From Aselliscus stoliczkanus (taxonomy: Eukaryota > Chordata > Mammalia > Chiroptera > Hipposideridae), in the NCBI GenBank assembly GCA_033961575.1, contig CM066732.1, positions 84,437,687 to 84,501,686 on the forward strand: DNA of 64,000 bases, read 5' to 3'. Made by a program: the position numbers and the translations under genes. Positions 24,536 to 36,344 of this stretch are shown here, one piece after another (the first letter of the stretch is position 1; each line of letters begins with the position of its first letter). The notes beneath the pieces are model-generated. The model saw nothing but the letters and a program-made list of their open reading frames with translations, was not told the origin of the DNA and searched no databases.

Positions 24536-26439
24536 AACTGGCACCAGTTGAGGATTATATCAAAGAGTAAGGGATCAAAAACAGCAAACACCTCTCTTCT
24601 CTTTTATGAACTCTAATCCATTGGAATGAGTAGAAGACTCAGCAAGTTATATGCAAAAAGTGTGGTGGACTATCTTAGTCTAGTTGAGGAGGACAGAGAT
24701 CAGAGCAATTAAATAAGGAGACAAGTCAATGTGTGGTCATAGAAGCAGGTTGGCATATTTACCCTGAATAAGGGCAAATTCAAGAAGAGTGTGTTCAAAT
24801 ATTAACATCTAAGGACAGTGAAGGGAAGGCAAACCAGATTTGAGAACCATGTTCATGGAATGAATGATATCCATTCACAAGAGATATTAAATTTCCTGTT
24901 ATTAGGTAAGTTCAAGTGTCATGAACGTCATGGAGGGGATTCACACAGCTAGTGCTTTTTAGGGTCCTTTTCAACACAAAAATACCTAGAGGTCAATTAT
25001 ATTTAGAGAAGATCAGCTTGGATTAAAGTGAATGAATAGGGAAGATTTTGAGGAGAAGGCAAACCTTGAACTCATATCTGAGAGAATGTCAGTCATTTGT
25101 GTGCTCACAGGTCAAACAGCTCTTACTAGTAGAGAAACTAGGAGAACCAGAGCTATACTTGAGTTCACGATGTTGGGCATGTCATCTCATGTGTGGCCCT
25201 TGGTTCTGGCCCCCCAGCTCCCACCCCTGTGAACTGGGACTGAGAGTGATGGTCTCTAAGGCCCATCAATTCCAGGCCTCAGGGTCCTGAGGTGCCTCTC
25301 ATGTGATGAGCCTGCCCATCCTTAGCAATTTGTCTGTGGCCTTTAGATATGCCAAATCTTAAGTATAGAAAATAAGCTCTGTGCTTAGGACAATTATTTT
25401 GGAGGTAGAGAGTCTCACCAAAGTACGAAGACTGACTTCTTTCAGCAGCATCTGGGAGAGGAGGCAAACAGCTCAGAAAACATCTCAATTCAAAGTTTAT
25501 CAGTTTTGCTTTTTGAAAAGGCAGGGCTTTTGCATCAAAGTTAAAAACAGAAATATCACAGAAACTTATCCTCTAGATTTTCAGGGATACCACACTACAT
25601 TTTATTTTATACTGAACAAGCAGGATTAAGACTTCAGACTATTTCTTTCCACGTGGATACATTGTTCTTGCTTCATGATTTTTCCATGATGCAGCTAAAG
25701 CAGAGCACTGACAGGGAAAGCAGTGAAGTAAGTCAGTCTTGGAAAATCTAGGAAGGCAGCCCCTTCACTTGCATTTTCTGACAAAACTGTGGAGGGCATG
25801 CTTCTTTATGTCTTTTCCCTGCAGAACTTTAAAAAATATTGGTTTCTCCTGTGACTTTAGACACCTAAAGGCAAAAACCACATCAAGGCATAGCAAGGAG
25901 CTTTAAAATTCAGTATTTCACTTTGAGTGTATGTCTCATGGGGCAAAAATATGAAAACGGAGGATTTAGAGTTACTGTTAAAAATAAATATTACATATCT
26001 GCATGTTTTACTGAATACATGCACATTTTTGGAAAGTTGGCACTGAAGAATGATTTGCCAGGAGAACTCCTTTGATGCCAAGGCATTCTATGTAGATTTT
26101 AGGGGAAAAGACAGAGAGATACAGCCTTTGAAATGCCACATCAGCAAGTGCTGCCCATCTCTTATTGACTCTTGGCTCGGGTAGATAAAACTTGGTTTTT
26201 ATTGCTTTTGGAAAGGAGAGCTATGTTCGCATCACTGTCCTTGGGGAAACAAGTCAAAATAGAATTCCTTCATTGTATCACTAAACTTTTAAATGAAAAT
26301 TTGTTGATTCAGAAATGGGATTTGGTAACTTCTGTTCTACTGAATTTCTATTCTGAATGGAAGATGGAAATCAGGGGCTGTTACAGCCTTTCCTTCAGGT
26401 CATTTTAACCAAAATTTTTAAAAATTATGTTTGAAGACA
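24536..26439. other. No recognised feature
   Basis: Intron-like sequence without a named repeat. Confidence 0.5.
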
Positions 26440-26451
26440 TAAATGTGTTTT

Positions 26452-26573
26452 GAGGGCCGGCCGAGTGGCACGGTGGTTAAGCACTGGCTTGGGAAGCCAG
26501 CGGCCCCGGTTCGGGTCCCACATACGAGGGCCAGTGACACTGCCCTCAAAAAAAAAAAAAAAAAGAAATAACG
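26452..26573 (+). mobile_element. Short-form tRNA-derived SINE, well preserved
   Basis: Head ggccggccgagtggcacggt, B box ggttcgggtccc, end gggccagtgacactgccctc, A-run. Duplication taaatgtgtttt at 26440-26451 and 26574-26585. Close to what I would take as the family consensus. Confidence 0.93.
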
Positions 26574-26585
26574 TAAATGTGTTTT

Positions 26586-27569
26586 AATGTGAGGAAATGA
26601 GGACATTGTCCTGGGTTTTTTCTAGTATACTTTTTAAGGAAAACATTAGTCTGAAACTAACGTTATTCCACAGAATATAAGTGGCTGATGGATCCATTGT
26701 ATCTCAATGGCTGACTGAAGCCTCCTCTTTCTTTTTCTTCGCTATAAGAGATGCCCGTTTTGTATAGATTACTAGACAGTTACATGCTAAAAAGTACACT
26801 ATAACTGTTTCTTAAAGAGGGGAAGACAACCTTTAATAAAACAAGATTTTTGTTTTTGTTTTAGTTGTTTCCCCTCTTTTAAATATAGCCTGTTGTTTTG
26901 GTCTTTTATTTGCCAATTATTTCAGAGCTTGTGTTATGGGAAAGTTCCAATAAAAAAATATTTTAAAAAGACATTCATCTTGAGGAGGATAAGCTGACAT
27001 TTCCATTAGCTTTTGTGGAAGAGTCCCAGGGGGTATTTAAATACCATGGAAAAACAAATAACTGGTCAGTGAGGCAACTCTTTGAACAAAAAAACAGCAC
27101 AATGGAGAGACTTTGTTGACCAATTCCAGGCCAGCAATTGCAGTGGATCATTTTGCTGTAATAAACTGAATGTTTTCGAAGCCTTAAAATTGTCTAATAG
27201 CAGCCTTTAAAAGTACTCACCCTGAGAACTTTAGGGAGTAGGAGTTTCAGCAGTTGTAGGCATTTGAGGTTTCATCACTCATAAACTCTATCTCCATGGT
27301 CTATGACATAAACTTTTTTGGTATCCTTCATAGTTCCTGGAAGAGAAAAGGATATTAGGTAACAACTAAGGAAATATGAACAAAGCATTGTCTAAAAATA
27401 ATATATCAATATGGAGTCATTCATTTTGAAAAATGGATTCCCCCCAATGTAAGATGTTAATACAGAGAACTGGATATTATGGGGTACAAAGGAACTCCCT
27501 GTATTATCTTCTCAACTTTTCTGTAAATATAAACTTATTCTAAAGTTAAAAGTTTATCAAAAAAGAATA
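26586..27569. other. Repeat-free, AT-rich segment; possible conserved non-coding DNA
   Basis: No repeat family is visible. 26920-27290 has balanced, non-repetitive AT-rich text (ggtatttaaataccatgg, cagtggatcattttgctgta) of the kind often conserved near developmental or neuronal genes. Inference only. Confidence 0.3.
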
Positions 27570-28060
27570 GATGTTTGTAGAAAATTTGGGAAGTACAAAG
27601 AAGTTAAAAAAAATTTTTTGTCTTGTAGTTCTAACACTCAGAGGAACACTATATTTTTATATACTTTCATATATAGTTAAATATGTATGATTTTTATAAG
27701 TATACATAAGTGACATATGCATATAATTTCCTTTTCTAATGAATATCTTTCCATGTCATTAAATATATTATAGCATTATAATTGTTGTGTAATATTTCAT
27801 TATCTGAAAATATGCTAGGATATATTTAACCAGTCCCTTCTTATTAGAAATTGATGTCATTATCCATGTTTCATTATTATAAACAATGCCATGAGTTAGC
27901 CATGTAATTAAAACTTTGTTCACATGCATTCACTACTATTTCTTTAGGAGAAGTTTTTAGAAATGGTATTACTCAAAGAATATGCAAACTTTCAAAAATG
28001 TTGTTAGCTTGTTGGTACATACATTTGAACTATATATCAAGTGGAGCTGATTTTGTAATG
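27570..28060 (-). mobile_element. Probable ancient LINE-1 fragment
   Basis: aatatctttccatgtcatta, tattataaacaatgccatga and ttactcaaagaatatgcaaa follow the same backwards ancient LINE layout as 8340-8929. Confidence 0.5.
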
Positions 28061-31000
28061 AGGGATTATATGAAAAATTGAATTTATAGTGGAGAGGTGG
28101 TGGACTAGAACTAGTTAGGTAGGAAGTTGAGGAAGATCTGGCATAAGGGTTCTATTTATCTATTTATTTTTGAAGTTTTACTGAGAACAACTGTAAGTGA
28201 GGTATGGTAGTGGAACAGAATGACTAAATAAGTAAAGCCCCATTGGGGCATCTGAATGAAAGCAGAGTAGATGCAGGTTAATGCAGGCGTGGCAAGAAGT
28301 AGCGCTCTAGAGACAGGTAAGTGGGACAGGTCTGTAGATAGGGGTGTTCCTCTTCTGCGGGGTCCGAGGAGGAGGCAAAGGCACAAGGTTCAGGCATCTT
28401 TAGATTAGGTAGGTTGGGGCCAGACCAACTTTGTATGGGAAGAGCCTCCCCCTCCCCCTTTTTGCTCAATCATCCAGAAGAGGGAAGAAACGTAGCCATT
28501 GATGGGCAGTGGCTGCTTTAAATAAGAGTCTGTCTTCAGATAGGTTACTGTTGTGGCAGACAGTGAGGGGAGGAGCCTACAGGGAGGAGAGAACTAATGC
28601 CCTGATTTGTACCTTTGAATCTGTGGGCCAATAGCAGCCAATCTTGGGCAAATTGGAATTAACCTTCCCCACGAATGGAGATACTCATATATCTTCACTC
28701 TGTGTCCTCCCTCCTGCCCCATTAGCCCCTATAGGCACAGTTCTTGTCTGTTTCCCACTCGTTTGGTAGCTGCATTCCACAATGGAGACCAGAACTATGT
28801 CTGCTCCTGACATTGCCATTATCCTACCCAAAAGTACCAGCCCAGATTCTCAGTGCTGGAAACAGCTCTCAAAGTGGTTTCCTGGCCTGTTCTTCTGCCT
28901 TCAGGGAGCTTAGCTGAACTCCAATAGAGCCCAGATGCCACCATCTCAAGAATGGCTCTAAACAGTAGTAAGTTCTGTTTCTGTATTCAGATATGCTAAA
29001 TTTATGTCATCTCTGTTGTTTTTCTTAGACTTGTCATTCTTAATATTTTTGTCTTGTTTCAAGCATTTTCTTGCTATAAAGTTTAGATACCTTTTCATGA
29101 TATTTTGAATGGAGGCTCAAATATTGACTTGAGCTCTTTTCTGAAGTCTGCTCCCTGGACAGGGATTTGCTTTTCTGCCATGACGTGAGGAACATTCCAA
29201 TGTCATCTCCATCTGCTGGCTGGAGCTCTGGCCACCCATCACAGCCTTCAGAAAATGAGCAGTTTCAGGAAGTCATGATACAGTTCCAGGGAAGGTGTAG
29301 GGAGGGCTGCCTCAGAGTTTTACCCTTGAATTAATGACCCACAAACACTGAATACAGCCTGAGCCTTTCCCCCAGAATGCCTGCTCTTTTTTTCTGTTCT
29401 GGTCAGATGTGCAGAAAAATCCAGAAGGAAAACAAACTTCTGGACAGCTCTCTCTGGTGGTAACCTCACCTGCAAAGTCAGGTATGTGGGGAAGCAAATA
29501 GGTGGTTGGTAGGGAAGGTAAAAGAATGTGAGAACAATGGTCTCAAAACCATAGAATAGTATCTGAACAGTGTTCTTGGGCTTTGAATTCTCAAAATTAT
29601 GAGAAAACACTGTTTCAGTGGACCAGTGTGGAAAAGCTTGTGAAATGTGACTCATCTAACCTTTTAGAAACTGGAACTGCCCACATTCAACTCTGCTAGT
29701 CCTCTTCTCTGCCCACTAGCGGTCCCTGCTCCCCTTTCTTTTTCTAGGACTGAGTGTACCGAATTAGGTTCATTATAATTGTTGGTTCATGACACGTTCT
29801 CATCATTCATCCATACATGACCCACTTTTGTGTATTTGGTTATTTTTAATAACTATTTCTTTATTAATGGGAACTGAGCTGTTTCCAGAATTTTGCTCTT
29901 GTGTCTGTCTTTCCTTATCATTTTCCCATCCAGAGCCCAACTTCCCAGTGCCAGATGGCAAGGAGCAGTGGATCACACACCTAGACTGCAGGTCCCAACA
30001 CTAAGGACGTGGTGCTATGACTTCCTATACATCTCCAGCTATACCCTCCTTTCCAAGGCTCTCCTTCTCTATGCACATGGAACACAGAGACTTTGATTGG
30101 ATAAGTCTCAGTCTCACCTGTGGCAGAATAAATGTGTGCAAGTGAAGTAAGCATTAGTGTACCTCGAGGGGTTGGGAATAGGTTTTACATTCTCTGGGAA
30201 AGTTTTAAAATCTTTGATCATGTTCCTAGACACTGCATTTTTTTTTTTTTTTTAATCCTGTCAGAGGTAAATTCCTAGTGGGGGCCTAGCTCAGGAGGCT
30301 TTCCGCTAGTTTCCCTAGGGAATATTCTAAACAATATCATGAATTAGTAAGTTTTTTTTGTTTTGTTTTGTTTGAGGGGGGCAGTGTGGAGATGCCAGGG
30401 AGTAATTCTTTTTTTAAGAGTGTTTTCCCAGTACCCTTTGGCACAAGACAACTTGGAGCATGATGAGGAGAGAAAACAAATGTCAATTCAAGCAATATCA
30501 TTTCTTAGTCTTTAGCTCACAAATGCAGCCCGGCCCTTCTCAGAGTGCACGGCTGTCAAGCCTAGTGGTAGAAACAGTCACTGTTTAATGGGTGATGAGA
30601 GAGAGCATACACCAAGGGAATAAAAAGGAACCAGAAACAAATCATGAAAATGTTACCCACATATTAGGAGCTGGCTGGGAGCAGGGTAGCCAGACACAAC
30701 CAGCAGGAGTTCACTGCCCTCCCACATCCCTTCATAAGCTACCCTGCAATTATTTGGGAGTCATTATCTCTGCTGGGCTTTTTATTGTTAACAGGGGGCA
30801 GCTCCTGCCAACCAAGATCCTGTTTCTGTTTTGTAAAAAGAGTGCCTGGAGCTCAGGGAAAGAAAGGCTATGTAGAGAAGCAAGAAACATTAAAAGGAGA
30901 GGAAGAAAATGGATTCTGTGAAGTTGTTTGTACAGTTCCTCTCCTTTTTCCTCATCTCTTCTTGAAATAATTGGTTTAGAACTATAATAGAATTACTGTC

Positions 31001-31715
31001 AAACAAACGCTGAGAGTCGGTTATCTTGGATGGAGGCAAGTAAGTAAAAGTGTACCAAATGAGACTGTGGAGTGAGAATGAAAAGAAATATTGATCCAGG
31101 GCCAAGAGCCACCCTGGAACAGGGAGGAGGGCAGAGTTTTCCGTTTTGGTTTTTTTGTTTTTCTTTTTGATTTTTTGGTTTTTTTGATCAATAATATCTT
31201 GATACTAACTATTCCCATGTCAAAATGGATTACACGAAAAGCATTAGTGTACAGAACTTTTTATTCTTACTCTGTTTTTTTCTTCTTTTTTTTAAAAGAA
31301 GATTTCTATTCACATCATATATAAAGCTATAGACAAGATGCAAATGGTCATAACAAAACCAATCTTGCCTATTATTTTCTATGCAATATTTAGTACTAAT
31401 TATTTCATTGGGATGATGAATTGAATAAATACAAATTTCCTTCTTTTTCGTTAAATAGAAACTGTTTTTCAACCTACTTCAGTGGTATGGCTCCTGTGGT
31501 GTAAATTTACTTGGCCATTAGTTTTTTCTTTTACTTTTTTCTTTTTCTAGAATTCACCTACTTTTATCCTTTTATAGACTCTCAATAGTCCTTCTCATGT
31601 TTATCAATTCCAACATTGAGGACTGTGATGGTTCTGGTCAAGCACAGGATAATGTGAACTTTAGATACTGTGTACTTTCCTACTCATTCTTTCTTGTTCA
31701 CAATTTCATTTCAGT
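28061..31715. other. No clear feature
   Basis: 3.6 kb of mixed intronic sequence with poly(T) tracts near 30239 and 31150-31190. No recognised exon or repeat. Confidence 0.45.
30351..30373. repeat. (GTTTT)n simple repeat
   Basis: gttttttttgttttgttttg. Confidence 0.75.
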
Positions 31716-31730
31716 AAGAATGGGCATAGG

Positions 31731-32836
31731 GACTTCCGGTAAAATGGCGCAATAGACGGACGCTGTGCTAACTGCCTCTCAGGATCACACCAAAATTATA
31801 AATAAATTATACAGCATTCAACCCTGGAGGTCCCCAGAACACTGGAGGAACAGAACCACTAAACGAAGAACTTAAAGAGGAGGCCACGTCGGGTCTGGTA
31901 GGACGGGCAGAGACGAGAGAGGGCGAGCCCCGTGAGGGAAGCCCCAGCCGTGGGAAGCTTGTTTGGTTGGGGGAGAGACCCTCCAGCCGCACTCCAAGCT
32001 CACCAGCCCAGAGCTCCTTTGCTGGGAAGAGGAGTTCTAATATAGCCAGCAGTAAATTAGGGAGGACTCTCTTTGCTCAGCTCAGTGAGGCTAAGAGCGG
32101 CTGGAGAATCAGTGGGGCCAGCACCCGGGCTTGCTCGCTGGTGAGCACTTACCTGGTTCCTGGTGGAGAGAGTGGCTGTGTGAGCCGGGAGCCTGCGGGG
32201 CAGACTGAACTGAGCACCTTTGGTGCAAAGACTGGAGGTTTTTGATCTGTTGTTCCTGTGGTGCGGAGCCCGCACGCGAGTGGTATAGGGAGGACGCCAT
32301 TTTGTCAGGTTGGGCCCTCCCACGAAGGATCAAGTCCTGGACCTCATTGGTCTGGTGGAATTGGCGCAGAAGTACGTGTGCGTGTGCGTGCGCGCCTGCG
32401 GCCTTGGATCCCCAACCTCTGCCCGGCTTATACTGCATTGCCAGGGAAACGCAGGGCGGGTGCCCTCCAGCTCCGACAGGCTGCTCACTGAGATCCGGGA
32501 GTGCGCGAGCCGCCTCGGATCCCCACCCTCCGCTCGGCTTGTGCTGCGTTGCCAGGGAAACGCCTAGTGGGAGTGATCCAGCTCCAACAGGCTGCTCACT
32601 GAGACGCAGGAGTGGGCAAGCCGCCTCGGGTCCCCACTCTCTGCACTCTGCTTGCAGAGTTGCCAGGCTGGTTGTCGGGCTGCTCGGCCTGATCTGCGAG
32701 CGGCTGATTGGGACAGGCTGAGACTGGGAGTTCTCCTGGGAGTGTTGGGCCGTGAGCTGTGTGCCTGCGTGATTCAGCCAGGGCTCTCCTGGTGATCTAT
32801 CTAATACATCAAAGCAATCCCAGAGCGACAGCCAGA
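31731..32836 (+). promoter_or_regulatory. 5' UTR / internal promoter region of the L1 derivative
   Basis: A 1.1-kb CpG-rich leader, very different in composition from the AT-rich surroundings. L1 5' UTRs act as internal RNA polymerase II promoters. This one begins at the 5' target-site duplication, so transcription start at the first base would be expected. It includes three 111-bp monomers, annotated separately. Confidence 0.75.
32401..32733 (+). repeat. Three 111-bp tandem monomers in the L1 5' UTR
   Basis: Copies begin at 32401 (gccttggatccccaacctct), 32512 (gcctcggatccccaccctcc) and 32623 (gcctcgggtccccactctct). Each of the first two runs through tgccagggaaacgc and caggctgctcactgaga. The third copy diverges in its second half. 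The period is 37 codons, so frames stay open on both strands across the array. Confidence 0.85.
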
Positions 32837-33709
32837 ATGGGGAAACAAAGAAACATGTCACAAGTAAAAGATCAGAAGGAACCTCCAGAAATGGAACCAA
32901 ATGAAACAGAGGGATCCAACCTTTCAGAGACACAGTTTAGAACACTGATGATAAGAATGTTTAAGGAACTTAGCGAGGACATAAAGAAGGATAGGGAAAC
33001 CATAAAAAACAACCTGTTAGAACTAAAGAATACAATAATTGAAATGAAGAACACACTCGAAGGAATCACCAGTAGAGTAGATGAAGCAGAGGAGCGGATC
33101 GGCGATTTGGAAGATAAAATAGCAGAACTCACCCAGTTGGCACAGCAAAAAGACCAAAGAATAAAAAACAATGAAAATAGTTTAAGAGCCCTACGGGGCA
33201 AGGTGAAGCGCAACCACCTTCGAATCATAGGGATACCAGAAGGAGAAGAGAAGAAGCAAGGGGTCAAAAATGTATTTGAAAAAATAATGACTGAAAACTT
33301 CCCTACCCTGGTGAAGGAAATCAACATACATGCCCAGGAAGTGCAGAGGGTTCCAAACAAGCTGAACCCAAACAGGTCCACACCAAGACACATCATAGTT
33401 AAAATGGCAAAGGTTAAAGACAGAGACAGAATCCTAGAGGCTGCAAGAGAAAGACAGCAGTTTACATACAAAGGAACTCCTGTTAGACTAACAGCTGACT
33501 TGTCTACAGAAACTCTGCAGGCCAGAAGGGAGTGGCAGGAGATACTCAAAGTGATACAAAATAAAGGCCTACAACCAAGATTGCTCTACCCAGCACGGCT
33601 ATCACTTAAAATTGAAGGAGAAATAAAGAGCTTCTCAGCAAAGAATAAGCTTAAGGAATTCATGACCACCAAGCCAGCATTGCAAGAAATGTTAAAAGGG
33701 CTTTTTTAA
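32837..33709 (+). CDS. LINE-1 ORF1p, intact RNA-binding chaperone
   Basis: A 290-residue protein from the ATG at 32837 (MGKQRNMSQVKDQ...) to TAA at 33707-33709. I chose this Met because it gives the usual L1 ORF1 start; the frame stays open 26 codons upstream but without an ATG. ORF1p trimerises and coats L1 RNA in cytoplasmic particles. Visible parts: a basic, acidic-patched N-terminus; a heptad-rich coiled coil at about residues 40-115 (KELSEDIKKDRETIKNNLLE, RVDEAEERIGDLEDKIAEL); the RRM start at about 126-135 (NHLRIIGIPEGEE); and the C-terminal domain at about 185-290 with PRHIIVKM, TYKGTPVRLTADLS, ARREWQ, YPARLSL and the ending KPALQEMLKGLF. It is shorter than human ORF1p (338 residues), mainly at the N-terminus and coiled coil. 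There are no stops or frameshifts, consistent with recent insertion. Confidence 0.95.
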   Translation: MGKQRNMSQVKDQKEPPEMEPNETEGSNLSETQFRTLMIRMFKELSEDIKKDRETIKNNLLELKNTIIEMKNTLEGITSRVDEAEERIGDLEDKIAELTQLAQQKDQRIKNNENSLRALRGKVKRNHLRIIGIPEGEEKKQGVKNVFEKIMTENFPTLVKEINIHAQEVQRVPNKLNPNRSTPRHIIVKMAKVKDRDRILEAARERQQFTYKGTPVRLTADLSTETLQARREWQEILKVIQNKGLQPRLLYPARLSLKIEGEIKSFSAKNKLKEFMTTKPALQEMLKGLF

Positions 33710-34510
33710 ACAAAAGAAAGGGGTAAACAAGCTAACCCAGAGAGACAATTTAAGAAGATTGAAGTCATATCAAGCAGATATAAAGGAAAAACTGATGGTT
33801 GCTGGCTGGGAGGGAGTGGGGAAGAGGGAGAGGGGGAAGGTTTTGGACAGTGTATGAGGGACTACAATGTTGCCACAGGGATATGGGGGCAGTTTTGGGA
33901 ATGTAATTGATACTGTTGTGAAGAGACTATTATGTTGCGAGAAATAAGTCAGTCAGAGAAGGACAGGTACCATGTGATCTCACTTGTGTGTGGAGTCTGA
34001 AGAGCTGAGTGAACGATCAAAGTAAACAGACTCGTAGATGTAGAGGAAAAACTGAGGGTTGCTGGTTGGGAGGGGGGTGGGGGTGGGGGGAGCGGGAAGG
34101 GATTAGACAGCATAAATGGACAACTACAGTGTTGCCACAGGGATATGAAACACAGTTCAGGGAATATAATAATGTTGTAAAAATTTTGTGGCGTGTGAGA
34201 TGGTCACATGTCTTGTTGGGGAGACCACTTCATGGATGGAGTAGAGGCTTGATCACTGCACTGTACACCTGAAGCTGATGTTGTATAGTGTTGTATGCCA
34301 ACTGTAACTGAATATGTGGATGGTCACGGGATGTGGAGTATACTGTGGAGGGGAGTCAAGGGAGTTGTGATGGATATGTATGATATGGGGAGGGAGTGGG
34401 GTGGCGAACTGGGGGAGGAGGGTTTTCACTGTGGGGGGTAAAGAGTATAACTATTGAATTGTGTTGTACACCTGAAACTAATAAAAAATATATAAAATAG
34501 AAGAAAAAAA
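33710..34510 (+). other. 3' region of the L1 derivative: ORF2 remnant and two-part 3' UTR
   Basis: After ORF1 comes a spacer with a G-rich block (33790-33930). At 33938-34000 is a frame reading REISQSEKDRYHVISLVCGV and then a TGA stop: the C-terminal end of L1 ORF2, the only part left. The 3' UTR has a G-rich block (34040-34110) followed by tgtacacctgaagctgatg (near 34262) and a second unit ending tgtacacctgaaactaataa (near 34467), then the A tail. The spacer block and the later G-rich block are homologous (gaaaaactga.ggttgctgg, ttgccacagggatatg). Confidence 0.85.
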
Positions 34511-34525
34511 AAGAATGGGCATAGG

Positions 34526-35035
34526 CATAACAACTCCCTAATTAGTTTATATTGCTCACATAAATCTATTCAAGCAGATATCAAATCACCTCCTGAGGAG
34601 AAAGCAATTACTGAATTTGAGTCAGACATGAGGGCAGGAGGAGGGAAAGAATGGAATAGATGGACACAGGTGGGAGTAAGATGTCTCAATATATACATAT
34701 TAAATATGTAAAATATAATTTAGAAAAGAATAATCCATCAACAGGCACTAGAGTCATTATAAATGGTTTTCAGGTGTTTGGTTAAAGATCATTATAAAAA
34801 GACCGTTTCATATGATTAATAGGCATCTAGCTGTATGTCATCTGGATGCCCCAGTGAGTGGGGAGATTCTGACATGCTCTTGGCTGTTTAACCACCTCAT
34901 GTTCACAGAGCTCAAACTTCTTGGTATTTCCTAGAGGTTTAAGCAATACCAATGGCATATTAGGTCAAATATATACCTCCGGAAATAAATTGAACCCTTT
35001 TAAGGTGGAGTTTTGTGAGAGGGGAAGCCAAGCTT
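34526..35035. other. No recognised feature
   Basis: AT-rich intronic sequence. Confidence 0.55.
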
Positions 35036-35049
35036 AAAAAGTTAAAATA

Positions 35050-35522
35050 AGACCGGCTGAGGTGCATTGGTTGAGAGTTGGGTTGGGACGCCAGCTCTGA
35101 GCAGCAGGACCCTGGTTTGGATCCCACATGAAGGCCAGTGACATAGTGCCCTCTATAGCTAAGATGGTAAGCAACAGCTCAATCTGGAGCTGGACTACCG
35201 TGAGTTGCCCATGATGGCATAGGCTGCAGCCCCTGCTGCAGTGGGCTGCCGTGGGCTACTGTGAGTGGCTGGCAGCGATTGTGAGCAGCCTGCAGCCAGC
35301 GTGAACTGCTGTGAGTGGCCGTGAGCGGCCGTCCAATGGCCAGCGAGTGATCTGCCTCACCCGGAAAGAGAGCAATGATAATACCAACATGTGCCAGTGA
35401 AGTGACACCCTCCATAACTAGACTGAAGAACAAAGACAGCAACTTGTCTTCCCCAATTCCTCTTCCCCGATTCCCCATTGCTATTCCCCTCCCCCAATTC
35501 CCCAATAAAATCTTTAAAAAAA
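35050..35522 (+). mobile_element. Long-form tRNA-derived SINE
   Basis: Head aagaccggctgaggtgcatt, GC-rich body with iterated gtgagtggc units, tail ccaattccccaataaaatct plus A-run. Duplication aaaaagttaaaata at 35036-35049 and 35523-35536. Confidence 0.92.
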
Positions 35523-35536
35523 AAAAAGTTAAAATA

Positions 35537-36344
35537 TTTTGATAACCCCTGGCATATGAGACAATTTAAGAAAACCAATGGAGCTCACCATCTTCAGCTC
35601 CAAAGGCTAGTTTGCTGTGTATTACAGTGCCAGAAGTTATTCACTTTCCATTTGCATGATTCATCATTGCTCTCATTTTTAATGTTCTTAAACATTACCT
35701 GTTGAAGCTGTTAAAATCCAGTAAGTGCCTTCACACAGACCCAATTAAATACCCAATTACCAATTCTAGGCTCTTGACTTACATTTGCAAATGAGATGAA
35801 CCTCGCCCTGCAGCTGAATTGTTAACTGATGACAGACCTCAAGGCAAGGAAGATTTTCCGTCTTCTCAGTCAAGAATGTTGTTCTTGGGTTTCAACAGGA
35901 ACACAGCACATCACTGCTGCTTCTGCAAACCCTGTGTGCTGTCCCCAACTAGTGTTGAGTTATAACTGTAGATGTCCTTTCAAGAAAAGGGCAAACAGGA
36001 GTCATTGGAGCCTAGGCAGGGGCACTGGGATAATTTCCTTTTCAAGAAAATAATAGTGCCTTTGTGTTGAGGCCAGGAAACAAGACCAGGAAGCTTGGAG
36101 TTCTGCTTCTGAGTATAAATATGTATTTAACAAGATTACTTCCTAAACATTGAGTTTGAGCAGAGAGGCGTATCCAGGGTTCTTGGCCAGGAAATGGGTT
36201 GTCTTCAGATTTATCCCAGGTCAAGGTAATCTAAAAGAAATCAGCTGCTCTCTGTGTGGTCTTATTTCTGTTCTTTCAAAGCGGCCCTTCCCAGTCGGTA
36301 GAAGTCACAAGGAGTGGTTTGAGGGGTAAATCAGATCTGCTTTG
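35537..36344. other. No recognised feature
   Basis: Intronic sequence without visible structure. Confidence 0.5.

Larger units (their letters stand above)
31731..34510 (+). mobile_element. Young ORF1-only LINE-1 derivative (half-L1/HAL1-like), full length
   Basis: A 2780-bp element bounded by a perfect 15-bp target-site duplication (aagaatgggcatagg at 31716-31730 and 34511-34525). It starts with gacttccggtaaaatggcgc, the usual start of an intact L1 5' UTR, and ends in ...cctgaaactaataaaaaat plus an A-rich tail. Order of parts: GC-rich 5' UTR with tandem monomers, intact ORF1, a short G-rich spacer, the last ~20 codons of ORF2, then a two-part 3' UTR. There is no endonuclease or reverse transcriptase. 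HAL1 elements are known as L1 derivatives carrying ORF1 only and mobilised by L1 enzymes; this copy fits that structure. An alternative is a one-off internal deletion of a normal L1. Confidence 0.9.

Noticed and set aside
32109..32933. 274-codon minus-strand open frame as a host gene
   Set aside because: It lies across the L1 5' UTR monomers and start of ORF1; its length is explained by the 37-codon tandem period.
32872..33549. 225-codon minus-strand open frame
   Set aside because: Antisense shadow of the intact L1 ORF1, with no recognised domain.
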